The notes below the pieces were generated by a model. It was given only the letters and a program-made list of their open reading frames with translations, ran no database searches and had not been told where the DNA came from. 40,815 bases of DNA from Allgaiera indica (GTDB lineage: Bacteria; Pseudomonadota; Alphaproteobacteria; Rhodobacterales; Rhodobacteraceae), in the NCBI RefSeq assembly GCF_900106675.1, contig NZ_FNOB01000030.1, forward strand, positions 1 to 40,815, in the 5' to 3' direction. Below, piece after piece: positions 17,290 through 25,249 of this stretch (the stretch's first letter is position 1; every line of letters starts with the position of its first letter). A program made the position numbers and the translations under genes.

Positions 17290-17960
17290 CACGCCCTCCA
17301 GATCCGTTCCAGCGCGTCCCCGAGCAGGGCGAAATCGTCGATCAGCACGTCAGCCCCCGCCAGCCGCTCACGCGGGTGATAGCCCCAGGTGACACCGATC
17401 GTCGCCAGCCCCGCGGCGCGGCCCATCTGCATGTCGAATTCCGTGTCCCCCACCATCACCGCGCGATGCGCCTCGACCCCGGTCTCGGCCAGCGCCGCCA
17501 TCAGCATCGAGGGATGTGGCTTCGACGGGTGATCGTCGGCCACCTGAAGCGACACGAACCGCCTTCCCAGGTCATGGGCGGTCAGCAGCTTTTCCAGCCC
17601 GCGCCGGGACTTGCCGGTCGCGACCGCCAGCAAGACCTCATCGTGCGCCGAAAGCGCGTCGAGCGCCGCAAGCGCGCCCGGAAACAGCGGCGCGGCCGTC
17701 CGCCCGCTCACCCAACTGGCGCGGTAGCGGTCGACAAGGTCGCGCAGTTCGTCCTTCGTCACCTCCGGCGCGAGGGCGGCCATCGCCTGCGGCAGCGACA
17801 GGCCCACGACCGACAGCATCGTCTCGCGGTCGGGCGCGGGGCGGCCCAGCATGTTGAAGGCGGCGCGCATCGAGGCCACGATTTCATGCTGGCTGTCCAC
17901 CAGTGTTCCGTCGACATCGAAGACGACAAGGCGCAGATCGGTGGACGGAACCGCGGTCAT
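17289..17960 (-). CDS. HAD-superfamily hydrolase (phosphoglycolate phosphatase-like)
   Basis: A 223-residue HAD-IA phosphatase. Motif I DVDGTLVDS with nucleophile Asp15 and acid/base Asp17, motif II in AVATGKSR, motif III Lys in SKPHPS, and motif IV MVGDTEFDMQMG are all present; an alpha-helical cap lies between motifs I and II. The form is Gph/pyrophosphatase-like but the substrate cannot be assigned. It overlaps rluC by four bases (ATGA). Confidence 0.88.
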   Translation of the reverse strand: MTAVPSTDLRLVVFDVDGTLVDSQHEIVASMRAAFNMLGRPAPDRETMLSVVGLSLPQAMAALAPEVTKDELRDLVDRYRASWVSGRTAAPLFPGALAALDALSAHDEVLLAVATGKSRRGLEKLLTAHDLGRRFVSLQVADDHPSKPHPSMLMAALAETGVEAHRAVMVGDTEFDMQMGRAAGLATIGVTWGYHPRERLAGADVLIDDFALLGDALERIWRA

Positions 17961-19003
17961 TCTTCCTCCGCGAAGGGGTCGGCGGGGACGTCGTTCTCAT
18001 GCCAGCCGAGCGTCTTCCAGGTGCGCTTCATGTGGTCGGGCAGCGGCGCGGTGAAGGTCATCTGCCGCTTGGTGATCGGATGGGTGATGGTCAGCGAGCG
18101 GGCATGGAGATGCAGCTTGCGGCTGATCTCGCCGCCCAGCTGGGCGCCCCAGCCGTCGCCCAGGTTTTCTTGCCCCGAGCCTCCGTATTTGCCGTCGCCG
18201 ACGATCGGGTGGCCGATCTCGGCCATATGGGCGCGCAGCTGATGCGTGCGCCCGGTGATCGGCACCAGCGCCATCCAGGCCGCCCGCGTGGCCAGCGCGT
18301 CAAGCACCGCGTAATCGGTGGTGGCGCGCTTGGCGCCCTCGGTCGCGGCGACCTGATCGGGCATCACGCAACGCATCTTTTCGCCCTCGCCGCCGCGACC
18401 CCGGCCCGGCGCCTTCACCAGACCGTAGCGGATGGTGCCCATCTTCGGGTGCGGCACGCCGGCGACAGCGGCCCAGTAGATCTTGCGCGTATCGCGGTGG
18501 CGGAAGGCCTCGGACAGCGCCCGGGCGATGCGCGGCGCACGCGCCAGCAGCAGCACGCCCGAGGTGTCCTTGTCCAGCCGGTGCACCAGCGCGGGTTTCT
18601 CGGAGCGGCCGAATTTCAGCGCCTCGGCCAGCCCATCGACATGGCGGTTGCCTTGGCCGCTGCCGCCCTGGCTGGGCAGGCCCGGGGGCTTGTTCAGCAC
18701 GATGATATGGTCGTCGCGGTAAAGCACCGCGGCCTGGATCATCCCGGCGTCCGCGTCGCTGACGCCGGCCGCCTTCGCGGGTTTGGGCGCATCGGCACCG
18801 GGCAGCGGCGGCACGCGCACGCTTTGCCCCGGGGCGACGCGGGCATTGGCCTTCACCCGGCCGCCATCCACCCGCACCTGGCCCGTGCGGCACATCTTTT
18901 CCACCTGGCCCTGCGTGATCTGCGGAAACCGCCGCTTCAGCCATCGGTCAAGCCGCTGCTCGCCCTCGTCGGCTGAAACCGTCAGCTGTTTGACCTCGCT
19001 CAT
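17957..19003 (-). CDS. rluC: RluA-family pseudouridine synthase (RluC-type)
   Basis: Isomerises uridines in 23S rRNA to pseudouridine. The protein is 348 residues: an N-terminal S4 RNA-binding domain (about 16-75; RLDRWLKRRFPQITQGQVEKM, GQVRVDG), then the catalytic domain with HRLDKDTSGVLLLA, in which Asp144 is the nucleophile, and ITGRTHQLRAHMAEIGHPIVGD. The S4 domain and motif favour RluC/RluD over RluA; the exact target uridine is not decidable. Start ATG overlaps crcB's stop by four bases. Confidence 0.85.
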   Translation of the reverse strand: MSEVKQLTVSADEGEQRLDRWLKRRFPQITQGQVEKMCRTGQVRVDGGRVKANARVAPGQSVRVPPLPGADAPKPAKAAGVSDADAGMIQAAVLYRDDHIIVLNKPPGLPSQGGSGQGNRHVDGLAEALKFGRSEKPALVHRLDKDTSGVLLLARAPRIARALSEAFRHRDTRKIYWAAVAGVPHPKMGTIRYGLVKAPGRGRGGEGEKMRCVMPDQVAATEGAKRATTDYAVLDALATRAAWMALVPITGRTHQLRAHMAEIGHPIVGDGKYGGSGQENLGDGWGAQLGGEISRKLHLHARSLTITHPITKRQMTFTAPLPDHMKRTWKTLGWHENDVPADPFAEEE

Positions 19004-19383
19004 GCCGTCAGCATCCCCCGCATGATCACCACGCCGCCCATCAGCGCGATCAGCGACAGCACGAGCGAAAGCATGATATAGGTGATCGCCAGCTCATAGC
19101 GCCCGGTGTCGATCAGCCGCCATGATTCCAGCGAGAACGACGAGAAGGTGGTGAAGCCGCCCAGTACCCCGGTGGCGAGGAAGGCGTTCCAATGGGTCAG
19201 CCCCTTCTGGCCTAGGAACACCACCAACGCCCCCATCAGGAAGGAGCCGATGATATTCGCCGCCAGAACGCCCAGCGGGATCGGGCTGTTGTGGATGTTG
19301 TGGCCGATCGCCACCCCCAGCAGATAGCGGCCCGAAGCCCCGATCGCGCCACCCAGGGCGACCTGTAAAACCGTCGTCAACAT
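19000..19383 (-). CDS. crcB: Fluoride channel CrcB (Fluc)
   Basis: Small membrane protein of 127 residues with four hydrophobic segments that forms dual-topology dimers exporting fluoride. GGAIGASGRYLLG, NIIGSFLMGAL and the GGFTTFSSFS segment, with the pore Phe/Thr residues, are diagnostic. No fluoride riboswitch is apparent in the 32 bases between it and rarA. Its stop overlaps the rluC start (ATGA). Confidence 0.93.
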   Translation of the reverse strand: MLTTVLQVALGGAIGASGRYLLGVAIGHNIHNSPIPLGVLAANIIGSFLMGALVVFLGQKGLTHWNAFLATGVLGGFTTFSSFSLESWRLIDTGRYELAITYIMLSLVLSLIALMGGVVIMRGMLTA

Positions 19384-19415
19384 ATAGGCGCTTCCCTTGC
19401 CTGTGCGCGCGGGCC

Positions 19416-20732
19416 TCAGCCGCCCTGCCGCTTCGCGCGAAGCTTGGCGAAATACTCGACTCGCTTCTTCAACTCGCGTTCATAGCCCCTTTCGGGCGGG
19501 GCGTAAAACACAGGGCGCTTCATGCCCTCGGGGAAGTAGTTCTGCCCCGAAAAGCCATCCTCGGCGTCGTGATCATAGGCATAGCCCGCACCATAGCCCT
19601 GATCCTGCATCATCCCCGTCGGCGCGTTCAGGATGTGCTTGGGCGGCATCTGCGATCCGGTTTTCTGCGCCGCCGCCCGCGCCGCCTTGTAGGCCATGTA
19701 GCCCGCATTCGATTTCGGCGCGAGCGCCAGGTAGATCACCGCCTGCGCCAGCGCCAACTCGCCCTCCGGGCTGCCGAGGCGTTCATAAAGTTCCCAGGCG
19801 TGCAGGCAATGGGTCTGCGCCTGCGGATCGGCCAGCCCGATGTCCTCTACCGCCATGCGGGTGATGCGGCGCGCCAGATAGCGCGGATCCTCGCCGCCCT
19901 CCAGCATCCGCCCGAACCAATAGAGCGCCGCGTCCGGGTCGGACCCCCGCACCGATTTGTGCAGCGCCGAGATCAGGTTGTAATGCTCGTCGCCGGACTT
20001 GTCGTATTTCGCCGCGCGCCGCATCAGCCGCTGCGCCAGCGCGGCACGGTCGAGCGGCTTGGCGACCTTCCAGGCCGTCACCTGCTCGATCAGGTTCAAA
20101 AGCGCGCGCCCGTCGCCATCGGCCATTTCCAGCAGCGCGTCGCGGGCATCGCCGGTCAGCGGCAGGGCGCGGCCCAGATCCTTCTCGGCGCGCTGCGCCA
20201 GGCGTTCCAGATCGGCCAGATCCAGGCGCTCCAGCACGATGACCTGCGCGCGGCTCAGAAGGGCGGCGTTCAGCTCAAAACTGGGGTTTTCTGTGGTGGC
20301 CCCGACCAAAAGGATCGTGCCGTCCTCCATATGCGGCAGAAAGCCGTCCTGCTGGGCCTTGTTGAAACGGTGGATCTCGTCCACGAACAGCAGCGTGCTC
20401 TGGCCGTTGCGGCGCCGCAGCTTTGCCGCCTCGAACACCTTGCGCAGCTCCGGCACCCCGGTGAAGATCGCGCTGATCTGGACGAAGGTCATCTCTGTCT
20501 CGTCGGCCAGAAGCCGGGCGATGGTGGTCTTGCCCACGCCGGGCGGCCCCCACAGGATCAGCGACGACAGGCTGTGCGCGGCCAGCATCGCGCCCAGCGG
20601 CCCCTCGGGCGCAAGCACATGGTCCTGGCCGATCACCTCGGCCAGCGCGCGGGGACGCAGGCGGTCGGCCAGCGGGCGCGGGGCCTGTGGCGTGGGCTCA
20701 TCCCCGGGCAGCTTGTCGAACAGGTCACTCAT
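19416..20732 (-). CDS. rarA: Replication-associated recombination protein A (AAA+ ATPase)
   Basis: RarA/MgsA, a clamp-loader-related AAA+ ATPase acting at stalled replication forks, 438 residues. After PLADRLRPRALAEVIGQ come Walker A GPPGVGKTT (62-70), Walker B LLFVDEIHRFNKAQQD, sensor 1 in LVGATTENPSFELN, and the C-terminal part with DPDAALYWFGRMLEGGEDP and NAPTGMMQDQGYG. I chose ATG at 20732 (MSDLFDKLPG); the frame extends 16 codons further but that part is unconserved. Confidence 0.92.
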   Translation of the reverse strand: MSDLFDKLPGDEPTPQAPRPLADRLRPRALAEVIGQDHVLAPEGPLGAMLAAHSLSSLILWGPPGVGKTTIARLLADETEMTFVQISAIFTGVPELRKVFEAAKLRRRNGQSTLLFVDEIHRFNKAQQDGFLPHMEDGTILLVGATTENPSFELNAALLSRAQVIVLERLDLADLERLAQRAEKDLGRALPLTGDARDALLEMADGDGRALLNLIEQVTAWKVAKPLDRAALAQRLMRRAAKYDKSGDEHYNLISALHKSVRGSDPDAALYWFGRMLEGGEDPRYLARRITRMAVEDIGLADPQAQTHCLHAWELYERLGSPEGELALAQAVIYLALAPKSNAGYMAYKAARAAAQKTGSQMPPKHILNAPTGMMQDQGYGAGYAYDHDAEDGFSGQNYFPEGMKRPVFYAPPERGYERELKKRVEYFAKLRAKRQGG

Positions 20733-20820
20733 GCGTGCCAGATTACCCGGCCGCGCAGGGGAAGACGAGGGGGGAGGCAAGACGGGGACCCATGCGGCGC
20801 AAGCGGAAGGACGGCGGCGG

Positions 20821-22200
20821 CTACAGGCTGAATTGCAGGCGGATGCGCTGACCGCCGCGCACGATCAGCAGACGCCAGTAGTTGCGCATATCCTGCCCGG
20901 CGCGCCGCACGCCGGCGGGCGTATGGACCGCGCGGCCGTTGATGCCCAGGATCACATCGCCCGGCTTCAGCCCGGTCTGGCCCGAAGAGCCATGCGTCGC
21001 GGTCACCACGACCCCCTTGGCGGTTTCCGGTAGGCCCATCTCTTCGATCACCGCCGGATTGATGCGCGACAATGCCAGCCCGTCGAAGACGTTCTGATCC
21101 GAGGTGATCGTCAGCGCGTCGCGCGGCGGCGTCTCTGGTGCCGCGATCAGCGAAAGCGTGGCGGTCGCCTTGGTGCCGCGACGCAGAAAGCCCACCTGCG
21201 TTTGGGTACCGATGCCGAGGGTGGTCATCCGAAACAGCATCTCTTCGGGGCTGTCGACGGGTTCGCCGCCCACCGTCAGGATGATGTCGCCGCGCTTCAG
21301 CCCTGCCTTGGCGAAGGGGCTGGCCGGCGCAAGCCCCGATACCAGCACCCCTTCGGGACGATCCAGCCCCAGGCTGTCGGCCAGCGACGCCGTGACGGTC
21401 TGTGCCTTCACCCCCGCCCAGGGGCGCTGAAACCGCTTCGCACCCGCCTCGGCCTGCTTCAGGAATTGCGCCACCAGATTCGACGGGATCGCGAAGCCAA
21501 TGCCGTTCGACCCGCCGGATCGCGTCAGGATCGACGAGTTGATCCCCACCAGCCGACCCGACATGTCGACCAGCGCGCCGCCCGAATTTCCCGGATTGAT
21601 CGCCGCATCGGTCTGGATGAAATAGCCGCGCCCCCCCAGCGACACGCCCGAACGCGCCAGCCCCGAGATGATCCCGTTCGAAACCGTCTGCCCGATGCCG
21701 AACGGATTGCCGATCGCCAGCACCAGTTCGCCCACCTGGACCGTGTCGGAGTTGCGCAGCGGCAGCGAAGGCAGGCCATGCGCTCCATCAAGCTTCAGCA
21801 CCGCAAGGTCCAGCCGCTTGTCCGCCAGAATCACATGCGCCCTGAATTCGCGCCGGTCGTTCAGCGCCACCCGGATCTGGGTGGCCCGGCCAACGACGTG
21901 GTAGTTCGACACCACCAGCCCGTCGGGCGACAGGATCACCCCCGAACCCAAGGAATTCTCGACCCGCGGCTGGCCGGGGCCGAGCTGGCGAAACAGCTCT
22001 CCGAAGAAGGGATCACCGGCGAAGGGGCTTTGCTGTCGCACTACCGTCTTGGCGTAGATATTGACGACCGCGGGCGTGGCCTCTTTCACGATCGGGACGA
22101 AAGACAGCGTGACCTGCGCGCGGCTGGTCGGAACCGTCGTCCCTGCCATCGCCGCCCCGCCGATCAGCAGGACGGCAAGCAAGGTTGCAAGCGCTTTCAT
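20821..22200 (-). CDS. degQ: Do-family periplasmic serine endoprotease
   Basis: HtrA/Deg-type protease for envelope quality control, 459 residues. A signal peptide (MKALATLLAVLLIGGAAMA) is followed by the trypsin-like domain with catalytic triad His101 (SNYHVVG), Asp131 (RLDLAVLKLD) and Ser206 (NPGNSGGAL), then two PDZ domains at about 265-360 and 370-455 (KRGDIILTVGGEPV, KPGDVILGINGRAV). Two PDZ domains place it in the DegP/DegQ group, DegQ-like without a long Q-linker. I set the start at ATG 22200 because it begins the signal peptide; an open frame runs further upstream without conservation. Confidence 0.9.
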   Translation of the reverse strand: MKALATLLAVLLIGGAAMAGTTVPTSRAQVTLSFVPIVKEATPAVVNIYAKTVVRQQSPFAGDPFFGELFRQLGPGQPRVENSLGSGVILSPDGLVVSNYHVVGRATQIRVALNDRREFRAHVILADKRLDLAVLKLDGAHGLPSLPLRNSDTVQVGELVLAIGNPFGIGQTVSNGIISGLARSGVSLGGRGYFIQTDAAINPGNSGGALVDMSGRLVGINSSILTRSGGSNGIGFAIPSNLVAQFLKQAEAGAKRFQRPWAGVKAQTVTASLADSLGLDRPEGVLVSGLAPASPFAKAGLKRGDIILTVGGEPVDSPEEMLFRMTTLGIGTQTQVGFLRRGTKATATLSLIAAPETPPRDALTITSDQNVFDGLALSRINPAVIEEMGLPETAKGVVVTATHGSSGQTGLKPGDVILGINGRAVHTPAGVRRAGQDMRNYWRLLIVRGGQRIRLQFSL

Positions 22201-22313
22201 CAGGGACCTCCCTCTTTGGCGCTGGCCTTTTGCCACCGGTTCGGCGCGATTTGAAGGGCGCGCTCGGGAACCTGGCCGCAGACACACCGCCCCTTGCCCG
22301 CACGCGCTGAGGC

Positions 22314-22904
22314 TCAGTGCAGTTGGGCGCTGAAATCCATCTCGACGACCTGGTTGGCGATGCCCTCGATCTCCATCACCGGGCCCATGGCCTTCATGTC
22401 GACATTCACGCGCTTCGACCAGCGCGGCCAGGTGGCCGCCAGAAGCGTCAGGCATTTGCTGGCGCCCATCTGCCGGGACGACACGCCGATTTCGGTGATC
22501 AGCCGCGCATGCACCTGACGCCGGATCGAGGCCGGCACGTCATGCGCCACGAACAGCCGCGAGCTTTCCCAGATCTCGTCCGACACCGGCGCCTCGTCGT
22601 AAAGCAGGTTCGAGGGGATCGTTTCCAGCAGGCCACGCTGCGCGTCGCGGATCATGTAGCTGTAGATCCCGCATTTGGTGGTTGTCGGGGTCAGCCGGTT
22701 ACCGGCCAGGACCTGACCGTATTCGTCGTGCACCACGACCCAGCGGCTGGCCGGCGTATCGTATTGGTCGTATTCCATGCCCATCGCCTCGGGCAGGTTC
22801 CATTTGTTGTGAACGATGAACAGCTCGCGCCGCGCGCGCAGCATGTTCGCGAATAGCTCGCCATGATTGTGCAAATTGGCGAAAGATAGTGTCGTCGTCT
22901 GCAT
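22314..22904 (-). CDS. LuxI-family acyl-homoserine lactone synthase
   Basis: Makes an acyl-homoserine lactone signal from acyl-ACP and S-adenosylmethionine. In the 196-residue protein the conserved LuxI residues are visible: Arg25-x3-Phe29, Trp35, Glu44/Asp46/Asp49 in MEYDQYD, Arg70 in GNRLTPT, and Glu113/Arg116 in ESSRLFV. The acyl chain length cannot be read. ATG at 22904 has a strong GGAGG eight bases upstream; the frame runs eleven codons higher without support. It lies 56 bases below luxR in the same direction, with an inverted repeat AACCG-6-CGGTT (22941-22956) between them. Confidence 0.88.
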   Translation of the reverse strand: MQTTTLSFANLHNHGELFANMLRARRELFIVHNKWNLPEAMGMEYDQYDTPASRWVVVHDEYGQVLAGNRLTPTTTKCGIYSYMIRDAQRGLLETIPSNLLYDEAPVSDEIWESSRLFVAHDVPASIRRQVHARLITEIGVSSRQMGASKCLTLLAATWPRWSKRVNVDMKAMGPVMEIEGIANQVVEMDFSAQLH

Positions 22905-22940
22905 GTTAGCCTCCTGCCTGCAGCAACTAGGATACACGAA

Positions 22941-22956
22941 AACCGGGGGGTCGGTT
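22941..22956. promoter_or_regulatory. Inverted repeat upstream of luxI, possible lux-box-like site
   Basis: AACCG and CGGTT flank six bases, 37-52 bases before the luxI start and just past the luxR stop. The position fits an autoinducer-responsive operator, but the sequence is not a canonical lux box and the arms are short. Confidence 0.3.
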
Positions 22957-22960
22957 CGCG

Positions 22961-23572
22961 TCAGATAAGTCGGCTGTCTTTTGCCCTTTGAATTGCCTCT
23001 GCCGTGGTCCTGGCCATCAGGCGGTCGCGTGCCGAGGAAATCCGCGCTTTGAGAGCGCTTTCCGAAATCCCCAGCTTGTCGGCCGCCGCCGCGTGCCGAA
23101 GCCCGCCCGCGATGCAGCGCAGGGCCTCGACCTGCGCCTTGGTCAGCTCTTCCGGAGGCTCGGTCAACACATGCAACTGGTTGACGATCGGCTCGATGAG
23201 CCCGGCCTCTTCATTGGTGTATTCCCGGTCCGCCCTGGCAAAGCTGGCGATGGTGCGCGACTTGATCGGCCCGCAGGAGATGGTCACCCCGTAGCGCAGT
23301 CCGAACTGCTCGGCCTCTCCCAGAATGCCGAAGGGATCGGGCACCCTTTCGTCGCTCCAGCGGATCCAACCGGTCGCCGAGAACCCCCATGCGACCATAG
23401 GATCGCGCAGGACGAATCCGTTTTCGGTGTAGTGATCCAGCCAGCTTTGATCATAGCCCTGGAACATCATCAGCGGCGCCGAGAACCGGATATGCAAGCC
23501 GATGGAATAGCCCATCGGAGCCATCGGCCCGAGCTTCCGTATTTGCCTGTCGATCTCTAGCTGGTTGGACAT
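22961..23572 (-). CDS. LuxR-family autoinducer-binding transcriptional regulator
   Basis: A 203-residue quorum-sensing regulator. The autoinducer-binding residues are present: Trp44 and Tyr48 in SWLDHYTENGF, Asp57-Pro58 in LRDPMV, Trp72 in IRWSDE, and a Gly in LRYGVTIS. The C-terminal helix-turn-helix is about 140-203 (ELTKAQVEALRCIAGG, KLGISESALKARI), somewhat divergent from canonical LuxR. It is shorter than LuxR (about 240) but complete. Gene order luxR-luxI on one strand suggests a self-contained circuit. No strong Shine-Dalgarno precedes the ATG at 23572. Confidence 0.88.
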   Translation of the reverse strand: MSNQLEIDRQIRKLGPMAPMGYSIGLHIRFSAPLMMFQGYDQSWLDHYTENGFVLRDPMVAWGFSATGWIRWSDERVPDPFGILGEAEQFGLRYGVTISCGPIKSRTIASFARADREYTNEEAGLIEPIVNQLHVLTEPPEELTKAQVEALRCIAGGLRHAAAADKLGISESALKARISSARDRLMARTTAEAIQRAKDSRLI

Positions 23573-23586
23573 GTCTTTTTGGACAG

Positions 23587-23607
23587 GTTGAACGATTCTG
23601 CGTCAAC
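23587..23607. promoter_or_regulatory. Inverted repeat upstream of luxR
   Basis: A 21-base imperfect palindrome with arms GTTGA and TCAAC, ending 15 bases upstream of the luxR start codon. Size and position are compatible with autoregulation by LuxR or binding of another regulator; the sequence is not a recognised consensus. Confidence 0.3.
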
Positions 23608-23635
23608 CTTAGATTGGAGATTCGTCCACCGCCAG

Positions 23636-23669
23636 ACCACCGCATGAAAGATGCGGTGGTAACGCATCT
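23636..23669. promoter_or_regulatory. Two mutually exclusive hairpins
   Basis: Stem 1 pairs 23636-23645 with 23651-23660 (ACCACCGCAT/ATGCGGTGGT, GAAAG loop). Stem 2 pairs 23649-23655 with 23663-23669 (AGATGCG/CGCATCT). They share bases, so only one can form at a time, as in attenuators and riboswitches. No known riboswitch class is recognised. Confidence 0.4.
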
Positions 23670-23672
23670 AAA

Positions 23673-23735
23673 GCGGCTTGTCTGCATCACGACCGCGCCG
23701 GCCATCCCGGGGCGGTCGTGATGCAGACAAGCCGC
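23673..23735. repeat. Perfect 24-bp inverted repeat with 15-base spacer
   Basis: The arm 23673-23696 is exactly complementary to 23712-23735, with a spacer of GCCGGCCATCCCGGG. A 24-bp uninterrupted stem is far longer than a normal terminator and there is no T-tract on either side. It could be a remnant of a small mobile element (MITE), a recombination or protein binding site, or a structured RNA. Confidence 0.75.
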
Positions 23736-23870
23736 GCACGCCCAGTTTTGGGCCGGTTGCCAGGGGCGACTGAACCGATGCAGGCAGGGTTCCAGCCGAC
23801 CAGGCCGCGATCAACCGGCCCTCGTCAGCGTCCAGAACCCCCGGTGCGGAAAACACGATGCAAATAGAAT

Positions 23871-23897
23871 GGCCCGCCGCACCACGCGCGACGGGCC
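23871..23897 (-). terminator. Rho-independent terminator after rplQ
   Basis: On the minus strand a 10-bp stem (23897-23888 with 23880-23871, one G-U pair) with a seven-base loop is followed by ATTCTATTT, 53 bases below the rplQ stop. It closes the ribosomal cluster and separates it from the luxR region. Confidence 0.7.
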
Positions 23898-23950
23898 GAA
23901 AATAGGCCTGTGGTCCCTCATTTCATAGGGGGAACACCCCTACACGGGGC

Positions 23951-24370
23951 TCAGTCCTCGGCGTCGTCCTCGGCGGCGACGCGGGCCTTGTCGGCGGCGC
24001 CCTTCGCAGCGGGGTCGCGATCGACGAATTCGATAATCGCCATCGGCGCCATGTCGCCGTACCGGAAACCGGCCTTCAGGACGCGCAGATAACCGCCCTG
24101 GCGCTCCTTGTAGCGAGGGCCGAGCACCTCGAACAGTTTCGCGACATAGGCGTCCTGCTTCAGTTGCGACGCCGCCTGGCGGCGCGCATGCAGATCGCCG
24201 CGCTTGGCGAGGGTGATCAATTTTTCGACAACCGGGCGCAGTTCCTTGGCTTTCGGCAAAGTCGTCTTGATCTGCTCATGCTCGATCAACGAGCCGGCCA
24301 TGTTGGCGAACAGTGCCTTGCGATGTTCGTGCGTGCGGTTAAGGCGGCGATAGCCGCGGGCGTGACGCAT
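23951..24370 (-). CDS. rplQ: 50S ribosomal protein L17
   Basis: Large-subunit protein at the peptide exit side, 139 residues. [20 protein letters not shown] and [24 protein letters not shown] are invariant L17 text; the C-terminus has an Ala/Asp/Glu tail. Usually it follows rpoA directly. Here a terminator and a sulfotransferase-like gene lie between them, so it probably has its own promoter (candidate at 24467-24495) and a structured leader. Confidence 0.97.
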   Translation of the reverse strand: MRHARGYRRLNRTHEHRKALFANMAGSLIEHEQIKTTLPKAKELRPVVEKLITLAKRGDLHARRQAASQLKQDAYVAKLFEVLGPRYKERQGGYLRVLKAGFRYGDMAPMAIIEFVDRDPAAKGAADKARVAAEDDAED

Positions 24371-24400
24371 GTGTCTTCTCCTAGCGTTTTACTTTGTCCG

Positions 24401-24423
24401 GCGGTCCTTGCGTAGAGGACCGC
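24401..24423 (-). promoter_or_regulatory. Hairpin in rplQ leader
   Basis: An 8-bp perfect stem GCGGTCCT/AGGACCGC with a seven-base loop, about 30 bases upstream of the rplQ start. On the minus strand it is not followed by a T-tract, so it is more likely a leader structure than a terminator. Confidence 0.35.
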
Positions 24424-24466
24424 ACCCCTTGGGGCCCGAGGGCCCATCCCGTTGATGGGACGCTGC

Positions 24467-24495
24467 TCTGTAGACTGCGATCAGGGCCTTGTAAA
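24467..24495 (-). promoter_or_regulatory. Candidate rplQ promoter
   Basis: TTTACA (24495-24490) and TACAGA (24472-24467) are 17 bases apart on the minus strand, about 100 bases upstream of rplQ. The -35 is close to consensus and the -10 weak. It would explain how rplQ is expressed despite the terminator after rpoA. Confidence 0.3.
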
Positions 24496-24530
24496 CCCTG
24501 TCTTTGCGGGGGCAGCAGCGCACCCGCGCG

Positions 24531-25157
24531 TCAGTCGCCGGACAATCGCAGCAGTCCGCCGTAGCATTCCGCCTCGATCCCCGCCCATAGCGGATTGGCC
24601 GCATATAGCGCGTCCACCTCCGCCTGGGTGAACCAGAAGGCCGGATCCTTGATGTAGTTCAGCGTCGTCGCGTTGACGCGCGCACGTGCGTCGCGCGGCG
24701 GGATCGGGATTGCGAAAGCCGCTTCCATATCCTGCGCCAGATGCTCGCAACGCAGCCAATGGGTCACGCCGTCGGCGAAGCGGGCGATTTCGTCATCCGC
24801 GCGGCGCAGGGGCTTCACAACGCCTTTGGGAACTGGCCGGAAGCGCCCCGAACACAGCACCTCGCGGTCGACGACGGCCGGGGCGCCATAGCGCTGAACC
24901 TCGAAATGCACCCGTGACAGCAACCACAGTGGCAGGCGGCGGATATTGGCGATCACCGCGCGTCCGTCCGCCGCGAAGCCGGGCACCCGCGCCGCCCTTT
25001 CGGCAAGGCTTTCATGCCAGATCACCGGCTGGTCCGGCCCGACCGGATCAAACCGCACCGCAGGGTCGGCACCGAACGCGCGCTGCAGCAGCTGTTCGGT
25101 CGCGGTGCCCGCACATTTTGGCATGTGCAGCCAGATCCAACGGTCGCTGACGATCAT
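24531..25157 (-). CDS. Sulfotransferase-like protein between rpoA and rplQ
   Basis: A 208-residue protein whose N-terminus WIWLHMPKCAGTATEQLL matches the 5'-phosphosulfate-binding PKCAGT (13-18) motif of sulfotransferase-family proteins; VIANIRRLPLWLLSRV near 68-83 resembles the 3'-phosphate-binding segment. The rest is not recognised and the substrate is unknown. Base composition is like its neighbours, so it is not obviously a recent arrival. It lies downstream of the rpoA terminator and 160 bases above rplQ, interrupting an order that is nearly universal in bacteria. ATG at 25157 follows AAGGAACGAGG. Confidence 0.65.
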   Translation of the reverse strand: MIVSDRWIWLHMPKCAGTATEQLLQRAFGADPAVRFDPVGPDQPVIWHESLAERAARVPGFAADGRAVIANIRRLPLWLLSRVHFEVQRYGAPAVVDREVLCSGRFRPVPKGVVKPLRRADDEIARFADGVTHWLRCEHLAQDMEAAFAIPIPPRDARARVNATTLNYIKDPAFWFTQAEVDALYAANPLWAGIEAECYGGLLRLSGD

Positions 25158-25227
25158 CGCGGGCCTCGTTCCTTCGGCCCCGTTCTAGCCCCGCGTGGTT
25201 AAGAAAACGTTGGGGCCGAAAGAAAAC

Positions 25228-25249
25228 GGCGGGCCCCGAAGGACCCGCC
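25228..25249 (-). terminator. Rho-independent terminator after rpoA
   Basis: On the minus strand a 9-bp stem with one G-U pair encloses a TTCG tetraloop and is followed at once by GTTTTCTTTC, 24 bases below the rpoA stop. All features of an efficient intrinsic terminator are present. It ends the rpsM-rpsK-rpoA unit before the sulfotransferase-like gene and rplQ. Confidence 0.85.

Larger units (their letters stand above)
23573..23950. other. Non-coding stretch between luxR and rplQ with strong inverted repeats
   Basis: These 378 bases have no convincing gene. They hold, in order: the possible operator at 23587-23607; a 10-bp perfect hairpin at 23636-23660; a mutually exclusive 7-bp hairpin at 23649-23669; a perfect 24-bp inverted repeat at 23673-23735; and the rplQ terminator at 23871-23897. 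Short frames across the repeats have no ribosome binding site and read as compositional noise. Confidence 0.6.

Noticed and set aside
19384-19415. Fluoride riboswitch before crcB
   Set aside because: The gap from rarA is only 32 bases and the rarA end shows no fluoride riboswitch core.
23668-23856. 62-codon minus-strand frame across the 24-bp inverted repeat
   Set aside because: No ribosome binding site, no recognisable text, and half of it is dictated by the inverted repeat.
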